64,000 nt of DNA. Source: Edolisoma coerulescens (taxonomy: Eukaryota > Chordata > Aves > Passeriformes > Campephagidae). The notes under the pieces were generated by a model. That model worked only from the letters and a program-made list of their open reading frames with translations, was not told where the DNA came from and ran no database searches. A program made the position numbers and the translations under genes. Positions 11,326 through 23,959 of this stretch are shown here, one piece after another (position 1 is the stretch's first letter; every line of letters starts with the position of its first letter). The stretch spans positions 535,102-599,101 of the forward strand of contig VWZW01005525.1 in NCBI GenBank assembly GCA_013397115.1. The letters are read 5' to 3'.

Positions 11326-14300
11326 CTGGGAGAGACCTACAGCCCATCAGCTCCAGGAGGAGACTCTGCTCCACAATGCCCAAGCAGGCCCACTGTCCTT
11401 GCATGGGAGATGCTCTCTTTGCACCCCTTGCCACAGCACCTCAGCCTGCACCACACCACCTGGCCCTTGGGCACCGTCACTCTGGCATCCCCATGCATGG
11501 ACTCTCCTGCTGTTCACCCTTGGTAAAAGATCACACTCCAGTGAGCTGGGGCTGAGCAGCAGCCCAACCTTGGGAGCCCATCCCATTAGAGGGGCTGGGG
11601 AGGCAGCAGGAGGGCTGTGGGGTGCAGACAAAGCTGGGCTCAGGCCCAGCTCGCTCTGCCCTAAGGGGCCACTGGCATCCAAGGTCCTGGTAGGTCAAAA
11701 TGTCAATCACTGCTCCCTTGGCAGGATCAGAGGAAGAAGGCATTCACTGGCCTGAGGAGTTTGTCTTCTGTCCCATTGGTCTTCCAGAGCTGGGGAAGTC
11801 CACAGGGAGAACATAAGGATACTTTACCAGGTTATTCCCATGTGCCTCAGTTTCCCCATCCTGCTGGAACTGTTCCTCCCAGGGTCTGTGGAGGGTGAGC
11901 TCTTTCCAGGCAGGCCAGGGAAGGCTTCTGCACAGGGATGCAGCCATGAGAAGATGCTGGGAGGAACAGGAGACTGGGAGGAGAGGCTCATTTAACCTGG
12001 ACTGCGGAGGACAGCTTCTGCCAGCACTGCTGGCAAGGCTGCAGAGATTTTGGAGCTGGCTCTGACCTGGCTGTAGCACAGGTGATGAGCAAGAAGGCAC
12101 TCAGGAGGGCTACCCCTCATCCCAGGCCAGGCAATCACCTCCAGAGGGGAAGAGCCCAGAAACGATCTCTGTGTCCCCAGGCTGTGGGTGTGAACCAACA
12201 TGCCTGCTCCAACTGGGAGAAAAAGCAGCCTGGCCTGCTCTTGCAAACTGGAGGGAGGGTTGGGGCATGTGGCCTGCAAGGGGACAGTGCTTCCTGTGAC
12301 TGTGCCACCTCCCTGGGCAGGACTGCCCTGCCCAACCAGGAACAGACCCCCCGTACAGGAGTGAATGACCCCACGCTGTTGGACTCTGACAGCAAGCTAG
12401 GGAAGCTGTGGCAGCTGTGTGGTCCCATGTATGCCCAGCTTGGAGAGGGGAAGGTGCCCAAGATTTAGACCCTGGCAGACCCACCGGGTTGTGAGCAACC
12501 TGCTGCTGCCTCCCCTGGGGATGGGAATGGTCCCAAGGCTCTCTGGGGGCCAGGATTCCCCTACCACAACTAAATAGCTTCCAGGCCCACATGGCTGGGC
12601 AGGAAGGGGCTGTTCTCCAGCTGCAGAGGAAACCTTAACCCTCCTGCCCACAACACCCAGAGCCCTGTATTCCATTGCACGAGTCCTGATCCCCTTTCTT
12701 CTCTGACCCCATCTGTACCCCAGGCACAGCTGCAAGGGCAGATGTGTGTGTGTGTGTGTTCCCAGCTCTGCCCTGTGCTGCTCCTATTCTCTTCCTGGGC
12801 CCATTACCCTGCCATCCAGTCTGGAGCAGCTCTTGAGGGGCAGGGGCCTGGATCTTTCCCTGGTGCAGGGGTCCTGCTCAAGACACATATGATGGGGACA
12901 GGGTTCATTGGGTTGTTCAGGGATGGGAAAGCCCCTGGGTGTCACTCTGCAGTGCCAGACAGTGAAGGAGGGGGAGCCTTTGCCACAGCCCCAGTCTGGG
13001 CTTACCAAAACGAGCATAGGGGAGAGCCGCTGTTGTGGACACATGGGTGCAGGGCTGCCACATAAGTCCCTGGCCCTGCAGAGCAGTGCTGCCTCACTCC
13101 CAACCACAGCCAGGCAATGGGTGGCTGTCCCCAGGCCATTGGCAGGGCTCCCTGCCTGTCCCCACTCCAGCTTCCACTCCCCAGAGCCTGGACTGTTACC
13201 CAGGTACCACCCCCCTGCCTCATCCAGCTGCAGCTGAAATCCCTCCAAGTTGGATGGAGCTTTTCCAGGAGGAAACAATGTTCCTGATTGGAGACAAAAG
13301 GCTTTTCCCAGTGGATCCAGTGCTTGGTGCCATGGGGAAGGGATGTCTAGCCCAGAGCCAGGCCATTTTGGGAAGGGGAAGGGAGGGAGACTCAGGCTCT
13401 GCATGTCAGATGCAGAAAGGCCTCATCATTCCCAGCATGCTGTAGATAGGACCACGGTCCCAGCATGAAGCTTCACCTGAGGTTTGAGGCTATGGGGTTC
13501 TGCCTGTATGCAGGGCAGACCTCAGTCTGTCTTGTTCCAGCAGAGTCACGTCCTGGCTTGTGTTGTAGCATCTGGTGGCAAGGTCACCCCAGGGTGCTTC
13601 CTCAGTATGGCTGGTGACACGAAGCCAAGGTGCCAAGCAGGGGGAGAGGCACTGGGAGGATGCCACAGGCACCCACGCAGGCTGCAGCCAGGCAGCACAG
13701 GGGGAGGGTGCTGGCCCCATGGCAGGGATGCAGCATGTAGAGCTCATCTGACCCCATGCGTTGCTGTGACTGACAGTGCCCCGTGGGGAAGGTGGGATGG
13801 GACTGCAAAGGGAGCCATGGGACAGGCAGGCGATTGTGCCCCAGAGCCCTCACCACAAGTGGGGAGATGCTGTCCCCCAGATCTCCTCGTTGCACACATA
13901 TGGACATCCTCAGCCCCTCATCTACGTCATGGGGAAGGTGGGTGCTGGCTCCCTGTGTGGCCACCCCATCCTGCATGTCACCGTGACATTGCTGCCCTCC
14001 ACACCACGCACCCCAGTGATGTCATGCTCCACCACTGCAGCAACATCCCGTCACGGGCCGCAGCCACCTCCAGCACCTCTACGACATTTCTTGACATCAA
14101 GCAGCAAGGGCCTCACTGCACCCCAAAGGCACCCCAAGGCGGTGACAACACGGTGACATCACAGCACCTCATGCCACCATGCTGCACGTGCCCCAGTAAC
14201 ATCATATTCTCACTCCTACCATTCCCAGGCTGCCACAGCTGTACCTGCCAGGGCAGAGGACAGGCAGGAGATGTCCCACAGACCCAGCAGATGCCTCTTC

Positions 14301-14880
14301 CACAGCAGCTGGGCTGCCCAGAGTACCAGCAGGGCCCCTCCACAGCACCTCAGTCCCAAGCAGCCCAGACCCTGCAGTGCCTCTGCTCCAGCCAAAGCCC
14401 ATGAGCTCGGGTCCTGCTGCGACGTCTGCTCGCTGCTGCGAGCCTGTCCCTCCTATGCAGGACTCCTCAGTGCTGGACCTGGCAGGCTGGGGCTTAGCCA
14501 GCAGCAGCTAATGCAGTGTGGAGATGAGCAGTCACCTTAGCCTCTGAGCTCACCCCAAAGGGACACCAGGTCCTTGAGGGGCTCAGGCCCACCAGCACAC
14601 AGCCAGCCCCTTCCCACGCAGGCAGGTACGTGGCTGGACCCCTCTGCCCACTGCCCCCCGCTCCTCCACGGGCTCAGCCACGACCGAGCACAAGTGCCGC
14701 TACAAAGAGGGGCTGTCCCTCGCTGCTCACCGCCCTGCTGCCCCTGCCAGCGCTCCCCAGTCCCAGCACACACCCCCCATCCCTGCACAGCCTCTTGAGC
14801 ACGGTCCTCCCTAGCCCGGCATCCTTCCATCCCCATCCCATCCTTCTTCCCGCTCCCCCCCGGCTCACTGCCCCGCATCC
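11326..14880. other. 5' intron or upstream region of CRTAC1
   Basis: From the acceptor at 11326 to the CpG island near 14.9 kb no exon can be assigned. Open frames are short and conflict on both strands. The only simple repeat is a TG run at 12743-12759. The first CRTAC1 exon most likely lies at the far side, in or near the CpG island. Confidence 0.5.
12743..12759 (+). repeat. (TG)n microsatellite
   Basis: Eight to nine TG units in otherwise non-repetitive DNA upstream of CRTAC1 coding exons. Confidence 0.85.
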
Positions 14881-14899
14881 CCTCCATGCCACGGGGACA

Positions 14900-15250
14900 G
14901 GCTACGTGCCCACGGTCCCGCTCCGCCCTCCACCAACTTCTCCCCGGGCCGGTGACCGTGCCGGAGTTGAGAGCCGCCCGGCCCCGGAGTCCCCGGNCGG
15001 GGTGGGGCCGCCCGCCGCCAGGTCCGGCCCCGCGGTGCTGCGGGGGGGCACCGGGGAGCGTCGCCCCGGGCACCGGGCCCGCCAGCGGTGCGGGGCTCCG
15101 GGAGGAGGGGGGCGTCCCGGGTCCGGGGACGCCGGAGCCGCGGCCGGGAGTGTTTCCCGGCTCGTTGCGGTCACTCCGGGGGTGCTGGGTGGGGAGCGGT
15201 AGGGGCATGGCTGGGCACGGCTCCCCAACTCCTGCAAGGGCAGCTGGCGT
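14900..15250 (-). promoter_or_regulatory. CpG island with gap, candidate CRTAC1 promoter
   Basis: Very GC-rich with dense CpG, ending near the GC boxes at 15.25 kb. A single N at 14997 marks an assembly gap. It is the nearest CpG island 5' of the CRTAC1 exon that starts at a splice acceptor (11325), so it probably holds the CRTAC1 promoter and first exon. The first exon itself cannot be identified, and the gap may hide it. Confidence 0.55.
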
Positions 15251-15357
15251 GATGGACCGAGCAGAGCCAGGGACCTGACCCGGCCTGCGGGCGGCGGGGG
15301 TCGGGCACAGGAGGAGGAAAGAGAACAGAGCTGGGCACCCCCCTGGTGCAACACTAT

Positions 15358-15638
15358 TTCCTTGGAAGGGCAAGGGAGAACAGTTTTAAACTAAAAGAGG
15401 GGAGATCTAGATTCGATATTAGAAGGAAATTATTCACAGTGACAATGGTGAGGCACAGGAACAGGTTGCTCAGAAAAGTTTTGGGTGCCCCATCCCTCCA
15501 AGTGTTCAAGGCCAGGCTGGATGGGGCCCTGAGTGACTTGATCTAGTAGGCAGCATCCCTGCCCATGGCAGGGGGATTGGAACTAGATGATCTTTAAGGT
15601 CCCTTCTATCCCAAACCATTCTATTGTTCTATGAATCT
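15358..15638 (+). mobile_element. CR1 LINE, 3'-end fragment
   Basis: A 5'-truncated CR1 retrotransposon in plus orientation. Recognisable parts are the GGCAAGGGAGAACAG start, the segment with GAGGCACAGGAACAGGTTGC, AAGGCCAGGCTGGATGGGGC, GGAACTAGATGATCTTTAAGG, and imperfect ATTCTATG-type octamers at the 3' end (15618-15635). CR1 is the main LINE of bird genomes. No intact reverse transcriptase is present; only the untranslated tail and a little of the ORF 3' end remain. Confidence 0.92.
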
Positions 15639-16079
15639 AACATTCAGCCACACCCCGAGGGGTCAGCACCCGCTTGTGCCATCACTGTGCAGGTCACCAC
15701 CTCTCCCTGCAGGGACCTCAGGAATGGCTGTGCCCTGGCACCCAGCTTGAACTCCAAGAAAGGCCCCATCTTAGGTCATGCAAGGCACTGACTTGCCCTA
15801 AATCTTGTAGCCAGTGGATGCCCGAGGCAGGATCGCATTTATGCAAGCCTGCCTTCCCCAACATGTTCTCCTGAGGGGCTGGGCACAGAGCTCTCAGTGT
15901 GTCTCTGGAAGCACAGAGTGGCTGTGGCAGGGACTGGGATAGCACTGACAGGGCACAAGGCTACCAGGTCACCCCAGCGTAGCATGTTCACAGGTGCCCC
16001 AGCACAGAGTCTGGGGCTGCGGCCACTGTGAGAGACAGCAGGAGAGACATGCTGGAAGACAGCAGGAACTACAGAAATC

Positions 16080-16290
16080 GTGCCATTTGGGCTGCTTCAA
16101 GTGGCTAATCACCTCCTCTGCTAAAGCCCTTATTTCTCATTGAACATGTCTGGCTACAGCTTCTGCCTGTTGCTCCTGGTTCTTCTCTCCCTGCTGGATT
16201 CGAGAGCTCTCCAGTCACAGTGATTGTTTCCCACAAAGGTGCTTCCACACAGCCATCAAATACCCCTTTATTTCATTTCTGATGACTCCC
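16080..16290 (-). mobile_element. Old CR1/L3-like LINE relic, minus orientation
   Basis: Contains the mirror of the segment GAACAAGAACT...CTGGAA...AGACAAATTC seen at 33.5 kb, here as CATGTCTGGCTACAGC...GGTTCTTCTCTCC followed by a CTGGATT block. This is a diverged 3' part of an old CR1/L3-type LINE. Boundaries are approximate. Confidence 0.5.
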
Positions 16291-16859
16291 TCTTGCAGGG
16301 TGCCTGGCTGAGCACTGGGCTTGCTGCGTGGCTGCCTGCTGCAGGGTCCTCACAGCCAGAATGTTTGTATCCAGGCACAGGGAACCTGCTATGGGGCACT
16401 GCCATGGGGCAGGAACCACGCCTGCTCTCTGCATTTGCCATGGTGAGCCATAATGCCAAGCAAACCCACCAGACTGGGATGTCAGTGTGACTGCCACACA
16501 TGTGCAATGCTGTGCTCGTGTGCCCCCGCGCACCTCAGCGCTGCGGGTGTGCTCCGCCTGCCAGTGTCCACAGCCCCAGTGCCTGGCTGCAACCCTGCAC
16601 GAGTGCGTGTGCGCTCAGGGTGAGCATCCCTGCTGCCGAGTTGCTCGCTCATCCCAGCTTTGGTAACCACCCGGGTAATTACTCGTACTAACTGCAAGCC
16701 GGCTCCCAACGCCCTCCCTGGGACTGGCAGGTACAGAACACACGCATGCCGGCAGGAAGCCAGCTCAAGCATGCCAAGACTGTGAATGGCACTGGGCATA
16801 CCGGCTCCCCGGGGCCCTATACCCAGCATGCCAGCACAGCGCAGCGGGGCTTGGCTCTG

Positions 16860-17110
16860 GCCCTGAGCACATGAGCACATGCACACGCAGGCAGGGCTGC
16901 CGGCGTGCCAGCACGGCGTGCACGTGCAGCCGCACAGCCGTGCATGTGCATCGGGGTTCGCATGATGGGCACAGCTGGGCACGCAGGGCCGTGCGCGCAC
17001 GCGCGGCTCCGCAGGTGCACGCGCCGTGTCCGCAGGGATGTGCTCACCCCGTGGCACCCCGCGAGCACACGCGTGCTGCGTGCCAGCAGGACACACGTGC
17101 CGAGAGGGCC
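16860..17110. repeat. Alternating purine-pyrimidine CA/GC-rich tract
   Basis: Dense CAC/GCA/GTG/GCGC alternation, including a 15-base strictly alternating stretch at 16991-17005. Many CpG and CA steps occur together. The base pattern favours Z-DNA. A long minus-strand open frame across it is a by-product of composition. Confidence 0.6.
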
Positions 17111-18337
17111 TTGCACGCTGCAGCCCCCAGCCACTGCCACCAGCACCCAGCGGGGTGATTTTCCACTCATGGGACTGCAAGGTGTTCCCCAGTACCTGCT
17201 TTTGGAGCTCCCCAGTGCCCTTCCCATGGATGCTGCCGCCTTGCCAGGCTAGGATATTTCTTTGGGGGAGAAGAGCAGCCAGCAGGCACCTTGGCACAAC
17301 AACTGCCATGGCCATAAGGCACGGCCTTGCATCAGTCCCTGGGCCCCGTGCTGGCCTAGATGTCTCCATCCCACCCCTCTGGTCGCATCTGTGTGGGGGA
17401 CATAGTGGGGCAAACACCTTGGGGTGGGACACAGGTCTCTGCAAGGAGCTGCAGAGGGAAGCACAGAGCATCAGTGAGATGAGCTGGGATGCATGAGAAC
17501 ATTTGCAGGGACATTTTCAGAGCAGTGAGGTAGGGCGCAGGCGTCGGGGCATAGGGAGCCTGGCAGTGTGGTGCACGGAGGGGGGTGGGATGTGCAGGGA
17601 ATGGTGGCGCGGTGATGGGGACAATGCACAGGAAATTAGAGCGAGCGGCAGCCAGACACGCTGCGGGGGGAAGGGAGATGCTGCGCTCCACTGAGGGCTG
17701 CACGAAGCAGGGGGGGAGGCTCTTCTGCTGAACTGGGGGCAGCGTGAGCACCAGCCTCCTCTTTGCACATCTGGGACCTCCCTTTCCCATCCCCAGGACT
17801 AAGATGTCCCAGTTTCCCCTGGTCCTTGCTCCTGGGGCCCCATCCATGCCGACCCAGCTCCCAGGGAATGGGGACCCTCTTAAAGCTAGCAGCCCTGATG
17901 CTTTGTGACCCTCTGCCTGGTGGCTCATCTGCCACCCCAGGCTCTCCCTGGGGAGAAGGCAGCAGGATGCCGGGGAGCAGTTTTCCCCCTGCTTGCATTG
18001 CAATGGGCAGAGGGGTGGCACAGGGCTGTTAACTGGTACTGCCAAGCAGAGCAAGCCTGTGTGGTTTCAGTGCCAGATGACCCCCATGGCTCTTGCAGGG
18101 ACAGTACCGCTCTGGGAGCAGGACAGGAATCCACCCAGGATCAGCTGGATTCGTAGAGCACCCATCCAGCAAATATCCTCTCCAGCAAATTCCCGCTGGT
18201 GCAATACAAACAGGGTGCAGGTGAGCACAGGAATGCTGACTGAAGGCACTCACCTCCAGGATACTCCACTGGAGCTGTCATTCCCCTCTCTAGAGCATTA
18301 TGAGGGCCAGACACCTGCACACAGCCTGGCAGGTGCA

Positions 18338-18506
18338 CAGCACACAAACACAAAGCCAGCACACTCGCAAGCACCTACATGCACACACACAACAGTCTGT
18401 GTGCAGCCACCCCGTCTGCCTGTGTGAGCACGCCGTGTGCCACCCAGATGTGCCTGCAGACCATGCACACACACACCTGCACTCACACATGCACACACCC
18501 CATCCT
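18338..18506. repeat. Degenerate CA-rich microsatellite
   Basis: Interrupted CACACA/CATGCACA clusters across about 170 bases. No coding sense in either strand. Confidence 0.7.
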
Positions 18507-18659
18507 ATACCCCTGCTGCTTTTTGACACAAGGAGAGGGCACATGCTGCCACCACAGCACGCTGCGGGATCCCTCAGCTGCCAAGCCGACCCTGGCTCTT
18601 GCCTGGCACTGCTTTTTTCTCTGGAGGGGCTGTGCTGGGACATCCCTGCTCCGAGGGTC

Positions 18660-18795
18660 TAATTTCCACTGTAAATGTATTCATGGATAATTTATCCCCA
18701 GTTGTTCCTGTGCTAATGTTGTCTTTGAGCTGAAATAGCTCTCCTCCTCCCTGGCGTTTACCCTGCTGATGTATTTATAGTGAGCACTCCGTTTC
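18660..18795. promoter_or_regulatory. Candidate conserved non-coding element
   Basis: AT-richer island in GC-rich surroundings with TGTAAATGTATTCATGGATAATTTATCC and GATGTATTTATAG. Complex, non-repetitive sequence of this type in a gene-poor interval is typical of a conserved enhancer. No alignment was possible. Confidence 0.3.
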
Positions 18796-19674
18796 CCCAC
18801 AGCCTGTGCTGTGCTGGGCATGAGTCGCTGTCCTCCCTTCACGGGTCTCCCGGGCTCTGCCTCCCTTGGCAGCCCCATGACACCTCTGAGCCTCTTCCAG
18901 GCTCATTCCAGCACAGGCAGGTCCCCTGGAGCCCATGCAGGGATGTAAGCAAGTGCCCAGACCTGCCAGAAACGCCTTCCTGATTCCTCCAAGGATTGCT
19001 TTTGCCTCTCCCATTCTGCATGCCCACTGCGCGGTGGCTCACAGTGATGGACGCCCATGCTCAGACGGCTGCTCGCTTCATCCCTCTTCTCCCTGCTGTC
19101 CCCTCCCTGTCACTGTCCCGCAGTGTCTGATCTCCTGTCTTGCCCACAGACCTCCTCTCTCTCTGGTCTGCACCCCAGACCATCACACTGCTCCCGCGTC
19201 CCCTGGACACCTCTCAGAGTGGGGGTCCCTTCGTGCCGCGGCTGGCAGTGACCTGGCGACTGTCACTCATCCCATCGGCACCCCGTGAGGTTTTGCCTCC
19301 CAGCGCCCTTCCCCAGACCCCTCCTCCTGCCAGCAGGAGTCCCTCTCAGGTGCTCGCTGGGCACGGCAAACCCTGGGAAGGCATTACCGTCACAGAGGTC
19401 AGGTTAACCCCAAAATTTGTTTAATCTAGTCTTCCAGTCCTCTTCCTCACAGGTTTCCCGCACCCTTGGCAGCAGCAGGGTGTGAATACTGGACCCCAGA
19501 CACTGCTCACCCAGGGGGGCTCCAGGGGTGCCCAGCGCCTGCCCTGGGACCCCCAGCCCTGCAGCTCCCTCACAGCCTAGCCCCTGCCTTTGCACAGCCT
19601 CCCTGGACCCCGCACGGTCCCCAGCCTCTCCTGTCACCGTGCGCAGTGCCCCCGGGTCCTCGTTTGGACTCTTC

Positions 19675-19750
19675 CTGTCGCCGGGACATCATTAGAAATG
19701 TTAATTATTTATTATCACTAAAAGCCCTTTTTGCTGCATTGCTGTTCTCT
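19675..19750. promoter_or_regulatory. Short AT-rich block, candidate regulatory element
   Basis: Contains AATGTTAATTATTTATTATCACTAA-like homeodomain-rich sequence within GC-rich DNA. Function unknown; listed because the composition breaks sharply from its flanks. Confidence 0.25.
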
Positions 19751-20250
19751 GCCTATCTCTCTGCCCCGTGCTGCCTGTAATCGGATCCGCTTGTGCTTAC
19801 CTCCTGCCTCGCAGTCCCTGTCCCTGCGTTCCCTCCTACCTGCTGGGACACAGGGTGGGGGAGTGAGATCATTCCACCATCCCCGTGCAGGACGTGGCCC
19901 TATGGGACGAGCTGGACTTGACCCCCTGGGATCCCAGAGCCATGTCTGGTACGGAGATGCACTAGTACCAGTGCCCAGCCCGGGGACTGCCCTGTCCCAT
20001 GCCATGAGAGGGGACAGGAAGACAGAGGAAGGACCTGGCTGGTGCTGCAATGGAGCCAGGAACCATCAGCTCTTCTCAGCCAAAGACAATGATGTCCCTC
20101 CCGAGCAGCACTGGGATGCGGCTCCCTGGCCAAGGGATCTCAGCAGGGTGGAGGCATCGGACTGTGCCGAAGCCCTCCCAGGGAGCATCCCTGGCTGGGA
20201 AAGAGCAAACAGGCTGCGGGGAAACCTGGGGTGCTGCTGGCAGCCAGCTG

Positions 20251-20284
20251 GGGCTGGCAGGACACATGGGGCTGGCAGGACACA
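20251..20284 (+). repeat. 17-base tandem duplication
   Basis: Two adjacent copies of GGGCTGGCAGGACACAT/C, differing only in the last base. Confidence 0.8.
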
Positions 20285-23159
20285 CTTGGAGCAGCCAGCT
20301 GCTTCAGAGGCAGGGGAATGGCCAGCCTGCACAGCTCAGCCTCCTCTGCCAGGGCTCCTGAAAGATTTATCAGCTCCAAGTGGATCCCATTGATGAATCA
20401 ATTAAAGTTTATCAAAAGCAGTGGAGTTCCTTCCCATAGGGCAGGGCTGGCACTGGATGCAGCAGCACTGCCACAGCCAGCGCTGGGTGAGACTGGGAGC
20501 TGCTTCAGGTTGCAACATCCCTGAACACTGTCTGCTGGGCAGAAATCACCTCCTGGCAGCATCTGTGCCTACTAGAGCCAGCCACAGTGCCCTGGTACCT
20601 TCTAGGGACTGTGGCAGAATGGGCCATGACGGAGCGGGCTGTGGCAGGGCTGATGGGAGCCAACTCGAGTCAATATAAAACCTGGATCCCTCACAAGAGG
20701 CTTCTCCTTCATATTCCCCCAATTTCCAAAAGGAGCCAGGCTATCCAGGTCAGCAAGCTCCCCAGCCCCGGTGCTGTCACCCCCTGCCGCTGCACAGTCC
20801 TGCTCAGAGTGCGGAAAGCAAGGCAGTAGCGGGAAGGAGCCTACAGCGAAAGCTGTGGGAGAGACGCTGGGGGATGGCTCCCACGGGAGCGCAGGGAGGA
20901 GCACCCAGGCCGCTCCGGGAGCGGTATTGATTCCTGCAGCGCAAGCACTGCCTTCTGTGCCTGTTCATTGTCGATGTGCAGGAGAACAAGGAGCAAGAGA
21001 ACCTGGCTCCCCCCTGCAGAGCCAGCCCACACTCCTAGGGCCGTACAGCTTCCCTGCTTGCCGGCCGCCGGCAGCACCGGCGTCTGCCCGCACCGCCGCC
21101 TGCTTCCCTGCATCACACAGCCCTGTCACGAGCCGCCGAGTCCCCAGGTGCTTGGTGCAATAATGCAAAGCAGATCTAATCCACCCCAGCCCCAAGCGCT
21201 CCGCAGTCCCCTCCCCACAGGCTGAGTGTGTTCCCTGGCCAGGCAAGGGGGAGAGAGACCCAGGACTGTGGGCGCTCTGGGTGCCCCTGGCACAGTGGAG
21301 CTGACAGGCGGTTCCCCTGTTGTTCCTGCACACCCCTTGCAGTTCCCCAGAGCTTTTCTCTGCCAAAAGTGCTCTGTAGCTCCGCTCCGCAGCAGTAAAT
21401 CAGTGGGATGCTCACACAAGCACGGGCCAGCCCTGAGACCAGGGTGCAGCAAGGTGCTTGAGGCAGTGCTCAGCCCCAGAATGTGGTTCATTCATTTCCT
21501 GTCTGCCCACAGCTTGGTGGGGTTCCAGGCGGCAGTCCTCTGAACTCCTTGGGTTGTCTGGGTCCTTTAGGACCAGAGCAGAGTAGCCAGGGAACCCTCT
21601 GCACCCATGTGCGGTCCCAGAGGGTCCCCAGGACTGGCTGGGGTCTGATATGGGTTCAACAGCCTTGGTTGTGGACAAGGTGGCTCCCTGTCCCTGGGCC
21701 ATGCCTGGTCATCCATGTTCCTCCTGCTCAAACCCTGGAAAGGGGCCAGGGAGGAGCAGCCAAAACCCCTGCCCCCTCTGACACCCCATGAATGCGCTGA
21801 ACCAGCAAGTTCTCTGCTCCCCGAGAGCCCCGGGAATCATAGGAGTTGACAGGCTCTCCGGTGGCTGGGAGGGGGCTCCAGGGCTCGCAGAGAAAAGGCT
21901 GGTCAGGGAGAGCTGAGGCTGCCCCATGCTGTCCTTCCTTCCCATCCCAAGGGCCAGGGCTCAAGCCAGCGCAGGATGCCGCGCAAGCAGGAGCTGGATG
22001 CACAGCTCACTCGAGATCAGTGCCAGATCTGGGGCTGCCGACAGCTCCTTTCTCTCCCGCGCTGCTCCTTTCAGCCTGTGCCTCCCCATGGCCCCAGCTG
22101 ATGCAGCTGCTGATGAACAGACAAGGAGAGCCAGGCAGCAACTCCCGGCTTGCTCTGCTGTCCCCTGGGAGGCACAGACATGGCAGCTTTAGATCAAGGC
22201 TCTTCAGAAGCAAGAACAATCCCAGCTATCAGCAGAGAGCGGCTGGCTGGCTCCCGGCATTCGCTCCCGCTGGGTACACGACATGGACAGCGGGTTTTTG
22301 GACCGAGGTACAGGGACCACTGATGCAGAGCCATGAGATACTGCAGCTCCCACCAGCACTGGGCTGAGTGCCTGGGCTGGGAGCAGCCCAGACAGCAACA
22401 GTTGACCTCCTGTCCCAAAACTGGGAGCAGTGGGAGCCCAGTGCCACCCTGCTCTGTGCAGAATTAGAGTCAGCCTTTAGGGCGTGGGATCTCCATGCCT
22501 GGGAAGACTCCCAGGACACCTCAGACCACTCTAGCCCAGGAGAAGCTGAGCCATGGTCAAACCAAACCCTACAGCACCATTCTGGGGTAGCTGACCTCAG
22601 GAACTGGTTCAGGTGGGATGCCCTGACCCATCTGCCCTTTCCTGGAGAGCAGGGGGGTGTAAGCGGTGCAATGGGTCTCTGTTCCCATGGGTGGCAGTCT
22701 GGAGGGTACCACTGTGTCCTTTGAGGGAAGGAGCAGCACAGACACAGTGGCTGAGGCTGGAGAGGACATGAGCTTATGTTTCTAGTGGACAAAAAGAAGG
22801 GGGTCCTTCTGCAGCCCACACCTTGCAGTGCTTGGACTGTGCTGCTGCTGCCATGGAAACTGCTGTGGAGCATCATTCTGCTGCGCTGGCCGGGGTGACC
22901 AGGCCATGGCAGTTCCCAGCCTTTTTCGGGCTCTCTCCACACACATCTGGATTTACAGAGTGGGAGAGGCTGGATGCTGCCTGCCAGTCACTGTCCTTGG
23001 GTCACCCTGGGGCTATGATAGCATGGGGGCATTCCTGGGTAGGGCACCCAGGGAACAGAAGGGATGGAGAAACCAGGTAAATGCTGGCAGGGGCTTTCTG
23101 GTGCCATTCCCAGACAAACCCAGCTCCCACGCGGCCAGGGGCTCCACGCTGCTTGGCCT

Positions 23160-23310
23160 CCCACAAACATAAATCATTTTCTAATTTATAACATGAATAA
23201 TTGATTTTGCCTCCATAGCTGGCGATAAATCTCCTGTGCGCACATGCATAAGAAAATAATAATAATGAAAGCGATCAGGATCTGCTGCCATCGATTACCT
23301 GTGAGAGGGA
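23160..23310. promoter_or_regulatory. Candidate conserved non-coding element
   Basis: Sharp AT-rich island: CATAAATCATTTTCTAATTTAT, ATGAATAATTGATTTTG, GGCGATAAATCTCC, a run of AATAAT and CATCGATTACC. Several homeodomain and SOX/TALE-like cores are packed in 150 bases. No coding potential. It lies 0.7 kb 5' of the CpG island thought to serve R3HCC1L. Confidence 0.4.
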
Positions 23311-23959
23311 ACATGGTCCCCTGTGTGCCACATGAGGCTGGGATAGGGGCTGCTCCCCAGGGGATGCTGCGTGGTCCTGCCTGGTGTGAGCTTTCCTTGT
23401 CCTGCACGGGGGCACCTGTCTGAGGTGGGATGACTGTACCTACCGTAGTGTGAGCACCTGGGGCTGTACTGGGACCCACAATGGGCAGTCAGGAAGGTCC
23501 GAGTACTTCAGGGTATCCCACACCTCAGGCATCAGCGGTCCCAGCCTTGAAACTGCACCTAAGGAGGGATAAGATGCTTGGCACGGCCCCCTTCACGGAT
23601 GCCCCATGCGACGCCTCAGTGGCACCTTGCCAGGGCGGCCTGTGACCGGTCCCCTGTCCCTCGGCAGCTTCACAGCCCAGGGGGAGCCGCAGGAGCCGCT
23701 CTGGCTGCCGGCAGCGCTGGTCCCTGCACGGGCAGGCAGCGTGCACGCCATGGGACATTCCTCTTCCCCGGGTCGGCTCTTCTCCGGTACCACACCATGA
23801 GGCTGGCTGGGAAACAGCTGGTTGGAAATCGCATCGGAGAGCTGCGGCTCAGTAGGAAGCAGGTCCTGGGGAGGGGAGCGGGCAGAGACCCCCTGCCCAT
23901 CGGCCAAACTAACCAGGGCGGCCGCACCAGCCTGCCCAAAGCCTTTGTAGCCCGGTGTC

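Noticed and set aside
13484..14404. 306-codon plus-strand open frame upstream of CRTAC1
   Set aside because: No recognisable domain, competing frames on both strands, and no splice or promoter context; treated as chance.
16482..17471. 329-codon minus-strand open frame
   Set aside because: Driven by the CA/GC alternating tract; cysteine/histidine-rich repeats are composition effects, not a zinc-finger family.
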